Shown here: positions 29,273 through 41,739 of the stretch, in pieces
How the letters are laid out: each line of letters begins with the position of its first letter
How positions within the stretch are numbered: the first letter of the stretch is position 1
DNA from: Tritrichomonas musculus
Lineage: Eukaryota > Parabasalia > Tritrichomonadida > Tritrichomonadidae
DNA length: 64,000 bases
Assembly (NCBI GenBank): GCA_039105265.1
Contig: JAPFFF010000009.1
Location: forward strand, 1,426,001 to 1,490,000
Direction: 5' to 3'
Made by a program: the position numbers and the translations under genes
Notes under the pieces: model-generated
The model's database searches: none
What the model was told of the DNA's origin: nothing
The model's input: only the letters and a program-made list of their open reading frames with translations

Positions 29273-30724
29273 TCACTCTGGGCTTAAACGCTTACCTTCT
29301 GATACAATCATAGATGTAAAATAATTATACACATCATTATGACTATTATCTGCTACCTCAATTGAATTCAAATGATCCAAAAGATTACTTTCAAAAATTA
29401 CTGATATAAAATAGTGAAATTCATTACTATCTGGCATCGTTACTTGCAATACATGGATTGCATTCCCCAATATCCCAATTGATATAAACAACTGATGTTC
29501 ACTTTCTAAACTTGCAACATATTCAATAAAATTTGGATATGCAGTCGACTTTATAAATTCAAGAAATAGTTGAATGTTGTCAGTAACTAAAATTGCAGCG
29601 ATTAATAATTGTGATGAATTTTTCATGCAGACTGTTCCTTTTTCAAAACAGTATTGAATAACACTCAATATGGATTGCGTGACGAATTGAGTTGAATATT
29701 CAACTTTATCATGATTTTTAATTGAATTTTCGAACATTATCAATATATTATCTTTTATTCTTGGATCTGTTATATTTTCATCTAATATGATTTTATAGAG
29801 ATCTTCAACTGGATAATTAAATTTAACTCCTTTTAAAGTAAGAATATGAATAAAATTAAATACACCTCCTGATTCTATGGTTGACAACTTTGAAAGTTCA
29901 ACAATATGGTCTGATGCAAATTGAACCAAACTAATAGGTAAAACATCAAGTCCAATCTTCTCATTTTCTGAATATGATCGCGCAATTACGTCGAGAAAAT
30001 CCACAATAAGCTCACTGCTTAAATTAGGTTGGAGTAAACATTGGGATATACAAGAAAAAATTTGATGAAGTAGTTGATCATCTGATGCTTCAGAAAGATA
30101 TATTCCAAATCCTTCTATTATTGCTTCTTTTGAATAATCTTTAGAATCATTTGATAAAAATTTATCAGTTAATGATTTAAGAGAAAAGAGTGACTGAAAA
30201 ATATCACTCAAACCATCATATTTACTGACAGTAATGATGATATTTATTGAAATGGATGTAATGAAATCATCAGTATTGATTTGAATTATTTGTAATAATT
30301 GTTGGTAAACAGGTGAATGCACAAACTTTAAAGAATAATAATGAGAGAAAGAGACAACGTGTAATATTGAAATTAAAACTTTTTTTAAAACTGGAATAGA
30401 TGAATTTGGTTGTGCCAAATATTCGAAATAAGGGAAAAAATAATCAATAAATTCTATTTGACTTTTTTCATCTGTAATAATAAATTCATGATACTTAAAT
30501 ATACATTTGGCATATCGATCAAAATAATAAACAATATATTCTTCGTTATTCTCTTGAATTGCTTCATTAAGCTTTGGAACTTCTTTTGATAAAATATGAT
30601 AATTATATAATAAATCTTTTGATTTGGCTAAAGTATTTTCATCTATATAAGGATCTCTAATAACATATTCATCATTTTTATTTTCAACTTCTTTCGAACT
30701 ACTCTCCTTATACTCTTGATTCAT
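29273..30724 (-). CDS. Armadillo-like helical protein, function unknown
   Basis: A 483-residue acidic protein made mostly of predicted alpha-helical pairs with regular leucine/isoleucine spacing (for example VLKKVLISILHVVSFSHYYSLKF, LLQIIQINTDDFITSISINIIITVSKY). This suggests an armadillo/HEAT-type fold. Trichomonad genomes carry many such uncharacterised proteins. It has no catalytic motif, signal peptide or membrane segment. It is in line with the beta-mannosidase gene upstream and the large gene downstream, with 230-283 bp spacers, so each probably has its own promoter. Confidence 0.75.
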   Translation of the reverse strand: MNQEYKESSSKEVENKNDEYVIRDPYIDENTLAKSKDLLYNYHILSKEVPKLNEAIQENNEEYIVYYFDRYAKCIFKYHEFIITDEKSQIEFIDYFFPYFEYLAQPNSSIPVLKKVLISILHVVSFSHYYSLKFVHSPVYQQLLQIIQINTDDFITSISINIIITVSKYDGLSDIFQSLFSLKSLTDKFLSNDSKDYSKEAIIEGFGIYLSEASDDQLLHQIFSCISQCLLQPNLSSELIVDFLDVIARSYSENEKIGLDVLPISLVQFASDHIVELSKLSTIESGGVFNFIHILTLKGVKFNYPVEDLYKIILDENITDPRIKDNILIMFENSIKNHDKVEYSTQFVTQSILSVIQYCFEKGTVCMKNSSQLLIAAILVTDNIQLFLEFIKSTAYPNFIEYVASLESEHQLFISIGILGNAIHVLQVTMPDSNEFHYFISVIFESNLLDHLNSIEVADNSHNDVYNYFTSMIVSEGKRLSPE

Positions 30725-30954
30725 GAAATAAAATCAAATTTAAAATATCCTTCTAAATTCTGAGTCTAAATAGTCGAAATAACTCTTGGACTCATTGAAA
30801 TAATAGAAAATTTTATAACAACAAAATCCCATTATATTTTATAGACAACATCAAATTTGACTACATTCTCCTAATCTATTTTTTAATAATAATGATATTT
30901 TTAGAAAATCAAAAAGTAATTTTAATCGAATTAATGCTAATGAATAATTTTATT

Positions 30955-33444
30955 TTATTTTCCAACTTCAGCAAGTTGATAAATCGTGAGCTCTTCTTTT
31001 GTTATCTGTTCTGGACAAGTGATGACAACTTTTTCACCAGGAATAAGGAAAACACTAGAATCACTGAATTTCCTGATTTTTTCAGCTTCAACATGAACAA
31101 AGAATGCAGGCTTATCTGTAGTTAGTGTAATAGTTGAACCGTTAGAGTTTTTCTGGACATCTGCGCTAATTTTTGCTATTTGCAAGCTACATTCCTTGTA
31201 AACAGTTGGGAAGTAAAAGTTTGTTCTCTTTTCTCCACTTTCTGTTATTAATGTGCAATGGAAGAAACCACAATTCCTTTTCTCATTAAATAATTTAGGA
31301 TCAATTTCCCAAACAGTATCAGCTGTATCAGGATTAGAAGCATGCGAGATATTTTCCCAATGTTGAATTACGTTACCTTCAAAATCGCGCCAAAAAACAT
31401 CAACTTTATAATTCACGGTTGTCATACGATCATTAACAACAATAAGTTTTAATTTTTGACCTTCATGAATATCTTTATGGCTTAGTTTTCCATCAATTAT
31501 TGCTTTATAATCCTTATTTTCAAAGAAAGTTGGCAATAAAGGATCAAAGAAACGTTTTGCATGATATTGAAGCTGTTTCCAACGACCATCGTATTCAATT
31601 GATGACCATGATGAGACTGGCCAACAATCATTTAATTGCCAATATATTATACCTCGCGTAATTGGCTTAATAGATCTAAAATATTCGCAACCTTGCCTAA
31701 TTGCAACAGATTGCTGAACTTGAGATAGATAAAGCTGTTGAACAAAATTCTTTGGTTCGAGGAAATAGTGATTGAACATATTTTTGATGATCATGTTTCC
31801 CGCTGGATTTTTCTGATGATTACTAAATGATTGGCTGTAAATGCTCATTTGATCAGGCGGTAAAAATGTTTTCGCAACTGGTAATGATGGGAATGATTGA
31901 AAACCAAATTCAGAGCAGAAACGTGGCTTAATTAAAAAGAATTGCTCAAATGGCTTTCCTCCATGCCAAACTTCCCAGTAATGAAGATCTCCTTTGTGTT
32001 CTGTTATCCATTCACCTTCATAATCTCCTGTACCATCACATGGGCTTGAAGGCCACCATTTCTTTGTTGGATCATATTTTTGACAAAGTTCTTTACAGAA
32101 AGTGTTGAACTTTTTATATTCATTTCTTAAATAAATTTGGAAATCACGTGTATATGGCAGCCATGTCATTGCTAAGAAATCTTCGTTATCACCACACCAG
32201 AGAGCAATACTTGCATGATGTTTCATTCTTAAAATATTGTCATGAAATTCATCTGCAATTTCTTGATGATATTCATCATCATTTGGATATTCTGCACATC
32301 CAAACATGAAATCTTGCCATACAAGAATACCAAGCTCATCACAAATATCAACAATTTGGTCATCAAAGTAACCTCCGCCCCAAACACGCACAATATTCAT
32401 ATTACTTTCAACCATATCTTTCATTAATTGATATGTTCGATCTCTTGTTGCTCTATAAGGAATTGAGTCAGTTGGAATGAAATCAGCTCCTAATGCTGTG
32501 ACAATTTTTCCATTCAAAAGAAATTGAAATGTTGTTCCATATTCATCATCGTGACAATCTACAATCAACTTTCTCACTCCAATTTTTTTTGTGATTGATT
32601 GACCACAAAGAGTTGCTGTTAATGGATATAATATTGGTTTTCCATATTCATGAACTGTCCATTTTTCTTTACCTTTTGTTGAAAACTTAACATTATAACG
32701 ATGCTCTCCAGGCTCATTCTTTGGAATTGTAACCTCTTTTTCTTCGTTATCAAATTTAACCTTTAATTGAACAGGAGCATCTGTAGCATGATAATTATGA
32801 ACATCAACATCAACACTTAAAGTGATTTCATCATTATCTTCATAAAGCTGTTCAGTTGAAATTTCAACAAGATCATATCCATTCTTTGGTATTGGGATAA
32901 GCTTTACTGGAGCATAAATACCCATGTTAACAATACATGGTCCCCAGTCCCAACCAGCTTGAAATTGCGGTTTTCTAATGTAATTCATAAAGGGAAAACG
33001 ATTGTTTTCACTATATGAGTAATAATTCGGGAGTCTTTGGTAAAAACGTTTTGCTGCTTCTTTTCTAGCATTATGAAAAACAACTTTTATTGTATTTTTA
33101 CCTTCTTTAAGGAATTTGTGAATGTCATTTCTATAAAACTTGAATGTTGATGTTGTATTAAATGCCTCTTGATCATTAATATAAACCGTTGTAAAACAAT
33201 CAACAAGTTCGAGGACAAGAACATGAGAAAAATAATTTGATAAATTTTGAACTTCATAATCATGCTCTATTGCCCACTCTACTTCTGATACCCATTGAAT
33301 GAGTTCTTCATTGGTTGCATAAAATGGATCAGGTATAATTTTGGCTTCTTGAAGAGCGTAGTGAATATCTCCAGGAATATTTATTGGTACTTCTTTTATA
33401 TCTCTTGCAAGGCAAGAAAGCTTCCAAACACCGTCAAGAGACAT
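30955..33444 (-). CDS. Beta-mannosidase, glycoside hydrolase family 2
   Basis: 829 residues, normal for GH2 beta-mannosidase (EC 3.2.1.25), which removes terminal beta-mannose from mannan fragments and N-glycan cores. The N-terminal jelly-roll domain begins [11 protein letters not shown] and includes QAGWDWGPC. The TIM barrel holds the acid/base motif WCGDNED (E421) and the nucleophile motif [10 protein letters not shown] (E512). [16 protein letters not shown] is the usual late barrel strand. There is no signal peptide, so the enzyme is cytosolic or imported by another route. The frame is intact and the stop TAA overlaps UAAA. Its partners in a mannoside pathway, GH130 and phosphomannomutase, are present 8-12 kb away as pseudogenes. 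Confidence 0.92.
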   Translation of the reverse strand: MSLDGVWKLSCLARDIKEVPINIPGDIHYALQEAKIIPDPFYATNEELIQWVSEVEWAIEHDYEVQNLSNYFSHVLVLELVDCFTTVYINDQEAFNTTSTFKFYRNDIHKFLKEGKNTIKVVFHNARKEAAKRFYQRLPNYYSYSENNRFPFMNYIRKPQFQAGWDWGPCIVNMGIYAPVKLIPIPKNGYDLVEISTEQLYEDNDEITLSVDVDVHNYHATDAPVQLKVKFDNEEKEVTIPKNEPGEHRYNVKFSTKGKEKWTVHEYGKPILYPLTATLCGQSITKKIGVRKLIVDCHDDEYGTTFQFLLNGKIVTALGADFIPTDSIPYRATRDRTYQLMKDMVESNMNIVRVWGGGYFDDQIVDICDELGILVWQDFMFGCAEYPNDDEYHQEIADEFHDNILRMKHHASIALWCGDNEDFLAMTWLPYTRDFQIYLRNEYKKFNTFCKELCQKYDPTKKWWPSSPCDGTGDYEGEWITEHKGDLHYWEVWHGGKPFEQFFLIKPRFCSEFGFQSFPSLPVAKTFLPPDQMSIYSQSFSNHQKNPAGNMIIKNMFNHYFLEPKNFVQQLYLSQVQQSVAIRQGCEYFRSIKPITRGIIYWQLNDCWPVSSWSSIEYDGRWKQLQYHAKRFFDPLLPTFFENKDYKAIIDGKLSHKDIHEGQKLKLIVVNDRMTTVNYKVDVFWRDFEGNVIQHWENISHASNPDTADTVWEIDPKLFNEKRNCGFFHCTLITESGEKRTNFYFPTVYKECSLQIAKISADVQKNSNGSTITLTTDKPAFFVHVEAEKIRKFSDSSVFLIPGEKVVITCPEQITKEELTIYQLAEVGK

Positions 33445-34178
33445 TTTTATGCCTTAAGAAATAAAAAAATGATCTGAAATTATATATTCATATCATAACA
33501 CTCTAATTTTCTACACAATTCAAATTTTGAAGTAAATATAATAGACGTAACTTTTTGTTTACTTGATTTTTTTATTCTTTATTAAAAAGTTTTACTTGTA
33601 AATTTAATTATCGATTTAAATAAATGTAATATTTTCTTTTTATCAATTTTTAAAGATTTAACATTAAATATTATTATAAATATATTTTTATAATATGTTT
33701 AATTTTATATAAATTATAAATATTTACCGAATAATTTATAATTACAAAGTTATTTTGCAATTTCTAGATTCATATATTTGTAATAAACTTTAAGCTAACG
33801 TTTAGAAAGGAAATATCTTGATACAGAAATATATTATATAATTACAATTAGTTTTATATTATACTAAATTAATTGATAAAATTATTTATAAATGCATGAT
33901 ATTATAACTCTTTAATTAAAATGAAAAAAATCAATATATAATGATTAATTTTTTTTTCTTAATAAAAACAAGGAACGCCACTTTTTGAACGCAGTTCAAA
34001 AAGTGTCTAGTACACAGTTTTTTTCTTTTAGAAAAAAGACAATATCTATATAAAAGGTATTCAAATAAACAATAATTTAGTCAAATTTTATTCTAAAATT
34101 AACATAGCATAAAAAACTTTATTAATGCTTTCTGTAAAAAAACTAACAAAAGTTTGTAATTAGCAAAAACGCGAATCA
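33445..34178. other. Intergenic region upstream of beta-mannosidase
   Basis: AT-rich DNA. On the minus strand about 25-30 bp before the start codon is ATCATTTT, which fits the TCAYW initiator. A strong hairpin lies at 33979-34005. Nothing else is seen before the 23-bp satellite. Confidence 0.45.
33979..34005. repeat. Perfect hairpin with CACTTTTTGAAC arms
   Basis: Arms CACTTTTTGAAC and GTTCAAAAAGTG (12 bp, perfect) are separated by the 3-base loop GCA. A second hairpin with the same first 11 bases lies at 54494-54521. The half-motif occurs elsewhere in the window. Confidence 0.8.
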
Positions 34179-35556
34179 GTTATTAACATCAATGTTTGTC
34201 TGTTATTAACATCGATGTTTTTCTGTCGTTAACATCTATGTTTGTCTGTTGTTAGCATCGATGTTTTTCTGTTGTCAGCATCGATGTTTATCTGTTGTTA
34301 GCATCTATGTTTTTCTGTTGTTAGATCAATGTTTGTCTGTTGTTAGCATCAATGTTTGTCTGTTGTTAGCATCAATGTTTGTCTGTCGTTAGCATAGATG
34401 TTTTTCTGTTGTTAGCATCGATGTTTGTCTGTCGTTAGCATCAATGTTTGTATGTTGTTAGCATCAATGTTTGTCTGTCGTTAGCATCAATGTTTGTCTG
34501 TCGTTAGCATCAATGTTTGTCTGTCGTTAGCATCGATGTTTTTCTGTTGTCAGCATCAATGTTTGTCTGTTGTTAGCATCAATGTTTGTCTGTTGTTAGC
34601 ATCAATGTTTGTCTGTTGTTAGCATCAATGTTTGTCTGTTGTAAGCATCGATGTTTGTCTGTCGTTAGCATAGATGTTTTTCTGTTGTTAGCATCGATGT
34701 TTGTCTGTCGTTAGCATCAATGTTTGTCTGTCGTTAGCATCGATGTTTTTCTGTTGTCAGCATCGATGTTTGTATGTTGTTAGCATCAATGTTTGTCTGT
34801 CGTTAGCATCGATGTTTATCTGTCGTTAGCATCGATGTTTATCTGTTGTTAGCATCAATGTTTTTCTGTTGTTAGCATCAATGTTTGTTTGTCGTTAGCA
34901 TCGATGTTTTTCTGTTGTCAGCATCGATGTTTGTATGCTGTTAGCATCAATGTTTGTCTGTCGTTATCATCGATGTTTGTCTGTCGTTAGCATCGATGTT
35001 TTTCTGTTGTTAGCATAGATGTTTGTATGTTGTAAGCATCGATGTTTATCTCTTGTTAGCATCGATGTTTGTATGTTGTAAGCATCAATGTTTGTCTGTC
35101 GTTAACATCGATGTTTGTCTGTTGTTAGCATCGATGTTTTTCTGTTGTTAGCATCGATGTTTTTCTGTTGTTAGCATCGATGTTTATCTCTTGTTAGCAT
35201 CAATTTTTGTCTGTTGTTAGCATCAATGTTTGTCTGTCGTTAGCATAGATGTTTATCTGTTGTTAGCATCAATGTTTGTCTTTTGTAAGCATCGATGTTT
35301 TTCTGTTGTTAGCATCGATGTTTATCTATTGTTAGCATCGATGTTTGTCTGTTGTAAGCATCGATGTTTGTCTGTTGTTAGCATCGATGTTTGTCTGTTG
35401 TAAGCATCAATGTTTGTCTGTTGTTAGCATCGATGTTTTTCTGTTGTTAGCATCGATGTTTATCTATTGTAAGCATCGATGTTTATCTGTTGCTAGCATC
35501 GATGTTTATCTGTTGTTAGCATCAATATTTATCTGTTGCTAGCATCAATGTTTGTC
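34179..35556 (+). repeat. 23-bp minisatellite, 60 units
   Basis: A tandem array with a 23-bp unit beginning GTTGTTAGCATCGATG and ending TTTGTCT. The length of 1378 bp equals 60 units less one 2-bp deletion near 34322. Variation is confined to a few positions: T/C at position 3, A/G before ATG, and G/T/A in the TTTNTCT part. The 65-codon ORF inside it is a product of the repeat. Confidence 0.95.
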
Positions 35557-35589
35557 AATATTTAAGATAATATTTTCTGGCGGTAGGAT

Positions 35590-35656
35590 TATCTGGTTGT
35601 GGGATTTATCTGGCTGTGGGATTTATCTGGCTGTGGAATTTATCTGGCTATGAGAT
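35590..35656 (+). repeat. 17-bp tandem repeat, four units
   Basis: Four units related to ATCTGGCTGTGGGATTT directly follow the 23-bp array after a 33-bp spacer. The unit is unrelated to that of the longer array. Confidence 0.8.
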
Positions 35657-35657
35657 T

Positions 35658-35818
35658 AAACTATTTTATTTCTTTTTGATAAATTAATTAAAAAAAAAAA
35701 AAAAATAAAAAATAAAAAATAAAAATAAAAAAATTAAATTCTATGAGCTTTATGAAAAAAAATAACTGAAAATTTTTTTTTATTAAAATATCTTAATCAA
35801 AAAGAAATAAAATAGTTT
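35658..35818. repeat. 161-bp foldback with perfect 23-bp arms
   Basis: 35658-35680 (starting AAACTATTTTATTTC) and 35796-35818 are exact reverse complements. The 115-bp interior is A-rich low-complexity DNA. It could be a tiny foldback transposon or a simple hairpin. I found no clear target-site duplication. Confidence 0.7.
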
Positions 35819-35960
35819 ACAATTATAATTACAAATGCAAATAATAATATACTTAAATTAATTATTATCCAAAATATTTTAAAACAATATGATGGCTGGA
35901 TAAGTTCAGGTCTTATTTTTTTGGGGTTTTGTTTTATTATATTAAGATAATAGAATTTTG

Positions 35961-35964
35961 TTAA
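35961..35964 (+). repeat. TTAA target site, left
   Basis: TTAA directly outside the left TIR, repeated at 41104-41107 outside the right TIR. Confidence 0.8.
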
Positions 35965-38900
35965 GGGTAAAGTTGGCTTTTCTCAACTTTTCCCCACTTT
36001 TTGTAATATCTTTCAAAATATTCTATGAGTTTTTGCTAATGGCAAATTAGAAATTCCTTTAAAATATGATAAATATTTATATATCTTTTCAAATAAAAAT
36101 TTTAAATTAATTATTTTATATATATATACATTAATATATATATTTGATTTGTTTAATGTTTTGTTAAAATATATTTTATATTATAAACAAGAGAATTTGT
36201 AAAAATATCAATTTTTTTACATTTCAATTGCCTCAAATAATTGAATAAAAAAAACATTCTTTCAAAAAATTGAGAATATTTTTCATTTATATAAAAATAC
36301 TTTTATTTAGCCATTTTGAATATCTATAAATATATATGATATCTAAATATTTAATATATTTTGTTGCGTGCTAATATACAATTATAGATTATATTTGTTC
36401 AAAAATTAAACATAATTGTCAGATTATCTCTATATTTTTCTGGCATAAAGAATTAAATATTATATCTAGGTAATAAATATAATATTATATGACATAGATT
36501 GATCAAATATCTTTATTTTATGCCAGTATTTATAAATTAAATTAATTAAATTTTTATCAAATACTCCAATGATATGATTATTAATGTAATATTTATAAAT
36601 ATAACATTATAAATAAATATTAATAGTTGATCCAATTTATATCCAAAGATACTAATAAAAAAATAATCAAATAAATTCTATATATTATATTTCAGTTTTT
36701 GAATTAAAATAAGGGTTAGCACTCTCAAAATTAGTAATTCTTTCTCACAAATTGTATAAATATTATCATGCAAATATAACTATTATTTTGATTGATTATA
36801 TTAATTAATAAAAAACAAATCTGTTATAAATTTCATATTTTGAGAAAAAATTAATAATTTAAACTGATTTTGAATTCATATGTTTTTATCTCTTTATATA
36901 GTTAATTAGCATATTATCAATATTATTAATTAAACATATATATAAATTGTTTATATATATATATCAAATATATATATGTAATATAATTTTTTTTAAGGAT
37001 CTTGAAATAAAAAACTTTAAATAAAAAAAAAAACGATTACTTTTTTCGATTATTTATCATTTGGGAAAATTCAAATTTGAATTCTCCAAATTCGAACAAA
37101 GAGTCCATGAACAGCAATCAAAATACCAAAAAAAAATCAACAAAAGAGTCTAACCTTTCATATTCTTTCAGTTTTTTCAAATCCATATGTATATCCCATA
37201 CAATAGGTTCTTGACCAAACGCCAGTTATACTACTATTGATCTCCTATTTATCTCTAGTTTCATATCCAAGTGTTAAAAACCTCTAGAAATGCTTCTATC
37301 ATCCATATTTTTCAATATTTTTTTTCTTTTATTTTCATAAGATTAAAAATGTAAACCATAGAAAAATACATATAATTTGTATAAACTTTTGAATTTTATT
37401 TTTTTTTTATTTTTAAAATATCTCTTATAGAATAAATAGATTTATATAAACATAATAAAGCAAAAGATATGGAGAATAAAAAGTAAATAAATGTAATAAG
37501 AAGAATGTTTATTATCAAATAATTGTTTGATGATCATCAATTGATTTCGTCAAACAAGCTTAAAAGAAAATCTTTTTTGAATTAAAATGTTCATGTTGAC
37601 TAGTCTGGTTACCTGCGATCTAATTACGAATTGAGGTCGAGCATATTTGCTTGTGTCAAAGTATGTAGTAATATATTTCATTATTTTGTTGTACGGCACA
37701 AATGGCTTATCTTCAGTGGCTAATGCTGATATAGCATCAATAATCAATTGCTGTACGGGTGAAAACTTCCCTTTTCGTCTTTTGTTTCGCACATCCATTG
37801 AAGAAATATCTTCAAGCATGTCATCAGCATAATTGTGTACCATCTTATCTTTTGAACTGACTTTGTACTTATTGGCTTTTATTTTTCTTTTGATTGCTCT
37901 TTTCTTTTTATATGCATCTGTTTTTGTTGTTGTGGCTTTCTTTCTTTTTGTTTCTACCAAAGCTTTTTCATGTAACATTACATGATTAGGAAGTGTTAAC
38001 TGAAAAGAATCAAAGATCGCTTTTTTCCAATATGGAACATTCCATTTGATGATTGATACATATGCACGGATTCTCCAGCTAATTCTAAAGGCTGTGTTTT
38101 TGCTGGCTATTGAAGCACGAGAATGGTTAAACGACTCAATTGGGTTGGTAGTATACTCTGGATCAACTTTACTAAATGTATCAGATATGTCTGAGATTAA
38201 TTCATCTAGTGTTTTTAATGCTTTAGCATTATATTCTGGGTCCAGATCCTCATGTTCAATAAAATAGTTTGGCATGCTTTCCCATTTCTGGAGTTTTTCT
38301 TCATTATTAAAATTTTTGTCATGTAGTAAAATTGAAAAAAAATTTTGAATTAATTCATTAAGGTTTTTCAAATCTTGATCGTTCATGCAAATTTGATTTA
38401 TAATTTTCTTGGTTTTTTTGCATAAATGATTTGTGTCAAATTTAATTTTGGCAAGAGGAAGTTTTTCTGATATTAATTTATGATCTGTGAGATCGCAATC
38501 ATGAATGAAAGTTAGATTGCTTAAGGAGTCTATTTGTGTCCTTTCGATGATATGGTTCAATGAAATGCCTTCCATATTTTTTGAATGCTTTTCTGTGGAA
38601 CTTAAAGAGGCAGCTTGTTCTTTCCCATGGTGAACAAGATGGAAACAAATAATGAAGTTAGTCTTTAAATCCATTAAAATTCCAAGGCAGTGTTGACCAT
38701 TTCTTCGGTGGCTCCACGAAGCATCGAAGCCTAATTTTATTTGAGTGGTTTTTTTCAGTTCATCCAATTTTTCTTGGCAAACTTTTTCGGCTAAATCTCT
38801 GAGTACAATATCAATTAAAAACAAGTAATCATAATATATTGTTCTTGATATTATGTATTTCTCTGTCATAGAACAATAAGATTCAATTCCTTCATAGCCA

Positions 38901-41103
38901 TATCCATTGATAATGATTGATAATATCTCTTTCAAGTTTCTTTTGATCTTTTCAATGTTTTTTGGTTTGTGTACATTTCTTTCTAATAATTCTTGAAAAG
39001 TTGAATGTCTTAATGTATGTTGATTCATGAAAAACAATAAAAGTGAAGTAAATATAAACTAAAATTTTTGAACTTCACAAAAAGTCATAAGTAATAAAAT
39101 TTTCTTTGAAATTTTCACAACTTTCTCAAAAGTCAGAACATAGATAATTGAATGTTAATTTTTTATTATTTCATTCAATTGTTTCTATCTTAAAAAATAA
39201 ATCATAATAAAAAATGCTTTTGTTCTACAAATATGCATGACAAATTTGTATATATATTAATTCAATGATAAAGTATTTTGAAAATGCTGCATTAAGTTAT
39301 TTTAATTAAAATTATTAAGAGGATATTTGAATTCATATAACTTTTCAATAATTTCAAAGCCTATGAGAATATATTTTCAATAAAGTTTTGTATAAAAAAA
39401 AATAAATCTAATTCAAAACTTTATATTTATATTATTTCATTTTTAACCATATTTCCATTAACATATTATCGATAATTTTTTTTTTTACTTTTTAATACTT
39501 TTTTTAAAAGGATTGTCTCAAATTTTTATTTTTTTAATAATCTTGCTTGATATGTACTATTTTCAAATTCAAATTAAATAAAAAATAAGGAATATAAAAA
39601 AATTCTTACAATTTTAGAGAGGAATAATCGAAGATAATCCAATTTTATGAATTTTTTCTAAAAAGAAAATATTTGATAAATCTATAAAAAAGCATGAATA
39701 GATATTCACGCTTTTTAATATTTCAGGATTTATCAAAAAGTTTCTCATTGACCGTGTATAAACTGAAAAAGTTCTAAAAACTATTTTCAGATAAACTTTT
39801 TCTAATTACTCAGCCAATTAAAAATAGAAATTAAAATCATCTAAATAAAAAAAAAAAAGTAAAATGTTAAAAAAAAATTTTTTTGCCTGAAATAAAAAAT
39901 TGATTTTAAAAACATCTTATATTTATGACCATATTACTAGATATCAAATAATTTATTTAAAATTGTTATTATTATTATAAGATATGCTTATTTATATATA
40001 TTTCCAAAAATTGAAATAAAAACCTAAAATTATTTTTAATACTATTCAATTGTATCAAAAGTTAAAATAATTAAAATGGCCATTATCACGATTTAAATAG
40101 TGATAAAATGATATATTCATTTTAATTTATTATAATTAAATAATATAATAAGTATATTATATGTTAGTAAATATATTAATTAATATAATAAATAGATAAG
40201 AGCAATAATAAATTTTAGTTAAAATTTTAATTTTAATTCAAATTTTACAATTATCCATTATTTTTATAAAAACTGATTTCATTCCAAAACGCTTTTTTTT
40301 CGTTTTCAAGGCAATATATTGATTTCAAAATCAAATTAGGGTATTTGTTATGCAGTATTAAATACGATAAAAACATTTTATTACGAAATGCTGCAATTTT
40401 CATTATCCAAATTTTTCAATTGTTTGCTTTTCAACTATTGTATCAAGCATTTTTAATCAATACATTTGGTATCGATTATATATACACTTTAATGATTTCT
40501 AACAATTCTCCTTCTACAAGAGCCGACTTGAAAAATAAAAATTTTCATGTTGTAAAATCAAAATTATTTTATCCCTACCAAAAAAATGTATTTTTTAGTG
40601 TTGACATCAAATATGGATGTAAAATATTCATATTAAAAAAATATTTCATCCAAATTCCATGAGGACTAGCAGATCAAGAATTGGTGTTTTCAAAATTATA
40701 AAAAAATTCATTATTTCTCATCATCTACGTAGCATTGTTTAACAATAATTGACAAATATTTATAGATGCATGGCATATATATATAATATCATAATTTTAT
40801 TAATAAAAAACCATTCAAGTAATAATTGCATAATCCTAATTTTTGTTATTTTATTTTTTTCCTTTTTTATTCATTTTTCTGAGAAAAATACAAAATTTAG
40901 AATATTTTACGTTCATCTGTGTTGATTAGAAGTTGAAAATTTGATTTGATAGCTCTGTGGAGCTCCTTTTTTTCTGTACATTTGAATGCCCCTCAGAAAA
41001 GATTGAATTTGCATAGAAATAAATTCAATGATCATACAATTCATTCAAGCAGCACATAGAATAAATTAAAAGATTTCAAAAAAAAGAAAAGCCAACTTTA
41101 CCC
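35965..41103 (-). mobile_element. TTAA-inserting DNA transposon (Kolobok- or piggyBac-type target)
   Basis: Perfect 19-bp terminal inverted repeats, GGGTAAAGTTGGCTTTTCT at 35965-35983 and its reverse complement at 41085-41103, each bordered by TTAA. The 5.14-kb element carries one intact DDE transposase on the minus strand. The rest (35984-37549 and 39029-41084) is AT-rich non-coding DNA. The TTAA target is known from Kolobok and piggyBac superfamilies. The transposase sequence (FDASWSHRR and NPIESFNH) looks more Kolobok-like. Superfamily assignment is an inference. Confidence 0.8.
37550..39028 (-). CDS. DDE transposase with basic, winged-helix-like C-terminus
   Basis: 492 residues from the ATG at 39028; an upstream TTG in the same frame is not a likely start. 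Residues about 95-310 hold a DDE core: GFDASWSHRRNGQHCLG (D102), TFIHDCDLTDHK (D177) and NPIESFNHSR (E298). Residues about 365-425 are very Lys/Arg-rich. The last 70 residues (FSPVQQLIIDAISALATEDK, then VPYNKIMKYI and VTRLVNMNILIQK) resemble a linker-histone-type winged helix, a plausible DNA-binding module. The frame is unbroken and the element ends are perfect, so it may be active. On the coding strand upstream there is GTGAAGTTCAAAAATT about 45 bp before the ATG. Confidence 0.8.
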   Translation of the reverse strand: MNQHTLRHSTFQELLERNVHKPKNIEKIKRNLKEILSIIINGYGYEGIESYCSMTEKYIISRTIYYDYLFLIDIVLRDLAEKVCQEKLDELKKTTQIKLGFDASWSHRRNGQHCLGILMDLKTNFIICFHLVHHGKEQAASLSSTEKHSKNMEGISLNHIIERTQIDSLSNLTFIHDCDLTDHKLISEKLPLAKIKFDTNHLCKKTKKIINQICMNDQDLKNLNELIQNFFSILLHDKNFNNEEKLQKWESMPNYFIEHEDLDPEYNAKALKTLDELISDISDTFSKVDPEYTTNPIESFNHSRASIASKNTAFRISWRIRAYVSIIKWNVPYWKKAIFDSFQLTLPNHVMLHEKALVETKRKKATTTKTDAYKKKRAIKRKIKANKYKVSSKDKMVHNYADDMLEDISSMDVRNKRRKGKFSPVQQLIIDAISALATEDKPFVPYNKIMKYITTYFDTSKYARPQFVIRSQVTRLVNMNILIQKRFSFKLV

Positions 41104-41107
41104 TTAA

Positions 41108-41739
41108 ATATTGAATAACAAGAGAAATATAGTATTACTGTGATGATATAAATATCATTTGTTTGTTCATGTATCACAAAATTCGTTTTTTTATTCAGAT
41201 AATCAACCCTCACAAATTCAAGTTTTGGTATTTTTTTAAAAATTGCACATGCATTGGCTAGAACAATAAAAATTCACAATATTTCCCCCTATTATGCACC
41301 TTGATACCATGAAATATATATTGAAAAGCATTGAATATTTTTTGTTGAAACAATGGTGGATGGTAATTGAAAAAGATGAGTAATCAATTGAAAAAATAAA
41401 AACAATAAAAAAAAGATTTCTAAAATTTTCCAAAAAAAAAAAAAAAAAAAACACGCAAAAATGTATGCTGATTAATATTAAATTGTAATCAAAAAGACTA
41501 AATGAACAAATTTGAGTATAAAAAGTCGAGATAAATATGAAATCGAATCAGATTGAAACTTGAATATATACATCATATAAATAAATATAAGCGCAATTTA
41601 AAGACCAATTTCATTTAGTTTTTTTTTTATTGCCTATTTTTTTGTTTGATCATTAATAAGAAAAGAATTTTTTAAATTGATATATTTGACCAAATATCGA
41701 TTGAAAAAATAATTTGAAAGTTTTTAATAAGAAGAGTTT
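41108..41739. other. Intergenic region, no gene seen
   Basis: AT-rich, with a 20-base A run at 41432-41451. The short ORF at 41236-41454 (minus) is phenylalanine-rich low-complexity sequence running out of the T tract and is not supported as a gene. Confidence 0.5.

Noticed and set aside
34179-35556. CRISPR-like array
   Set aside because: The units are contiguous 23-bp repeats with no unique spacers, in a eukaryotic genome. It is a minisatellite.
40345-40662. 105-codon ORF in the TTAA transposon
   Set aside because: It begins with TTG, has no recognisable features and lies in AT-rich filler.
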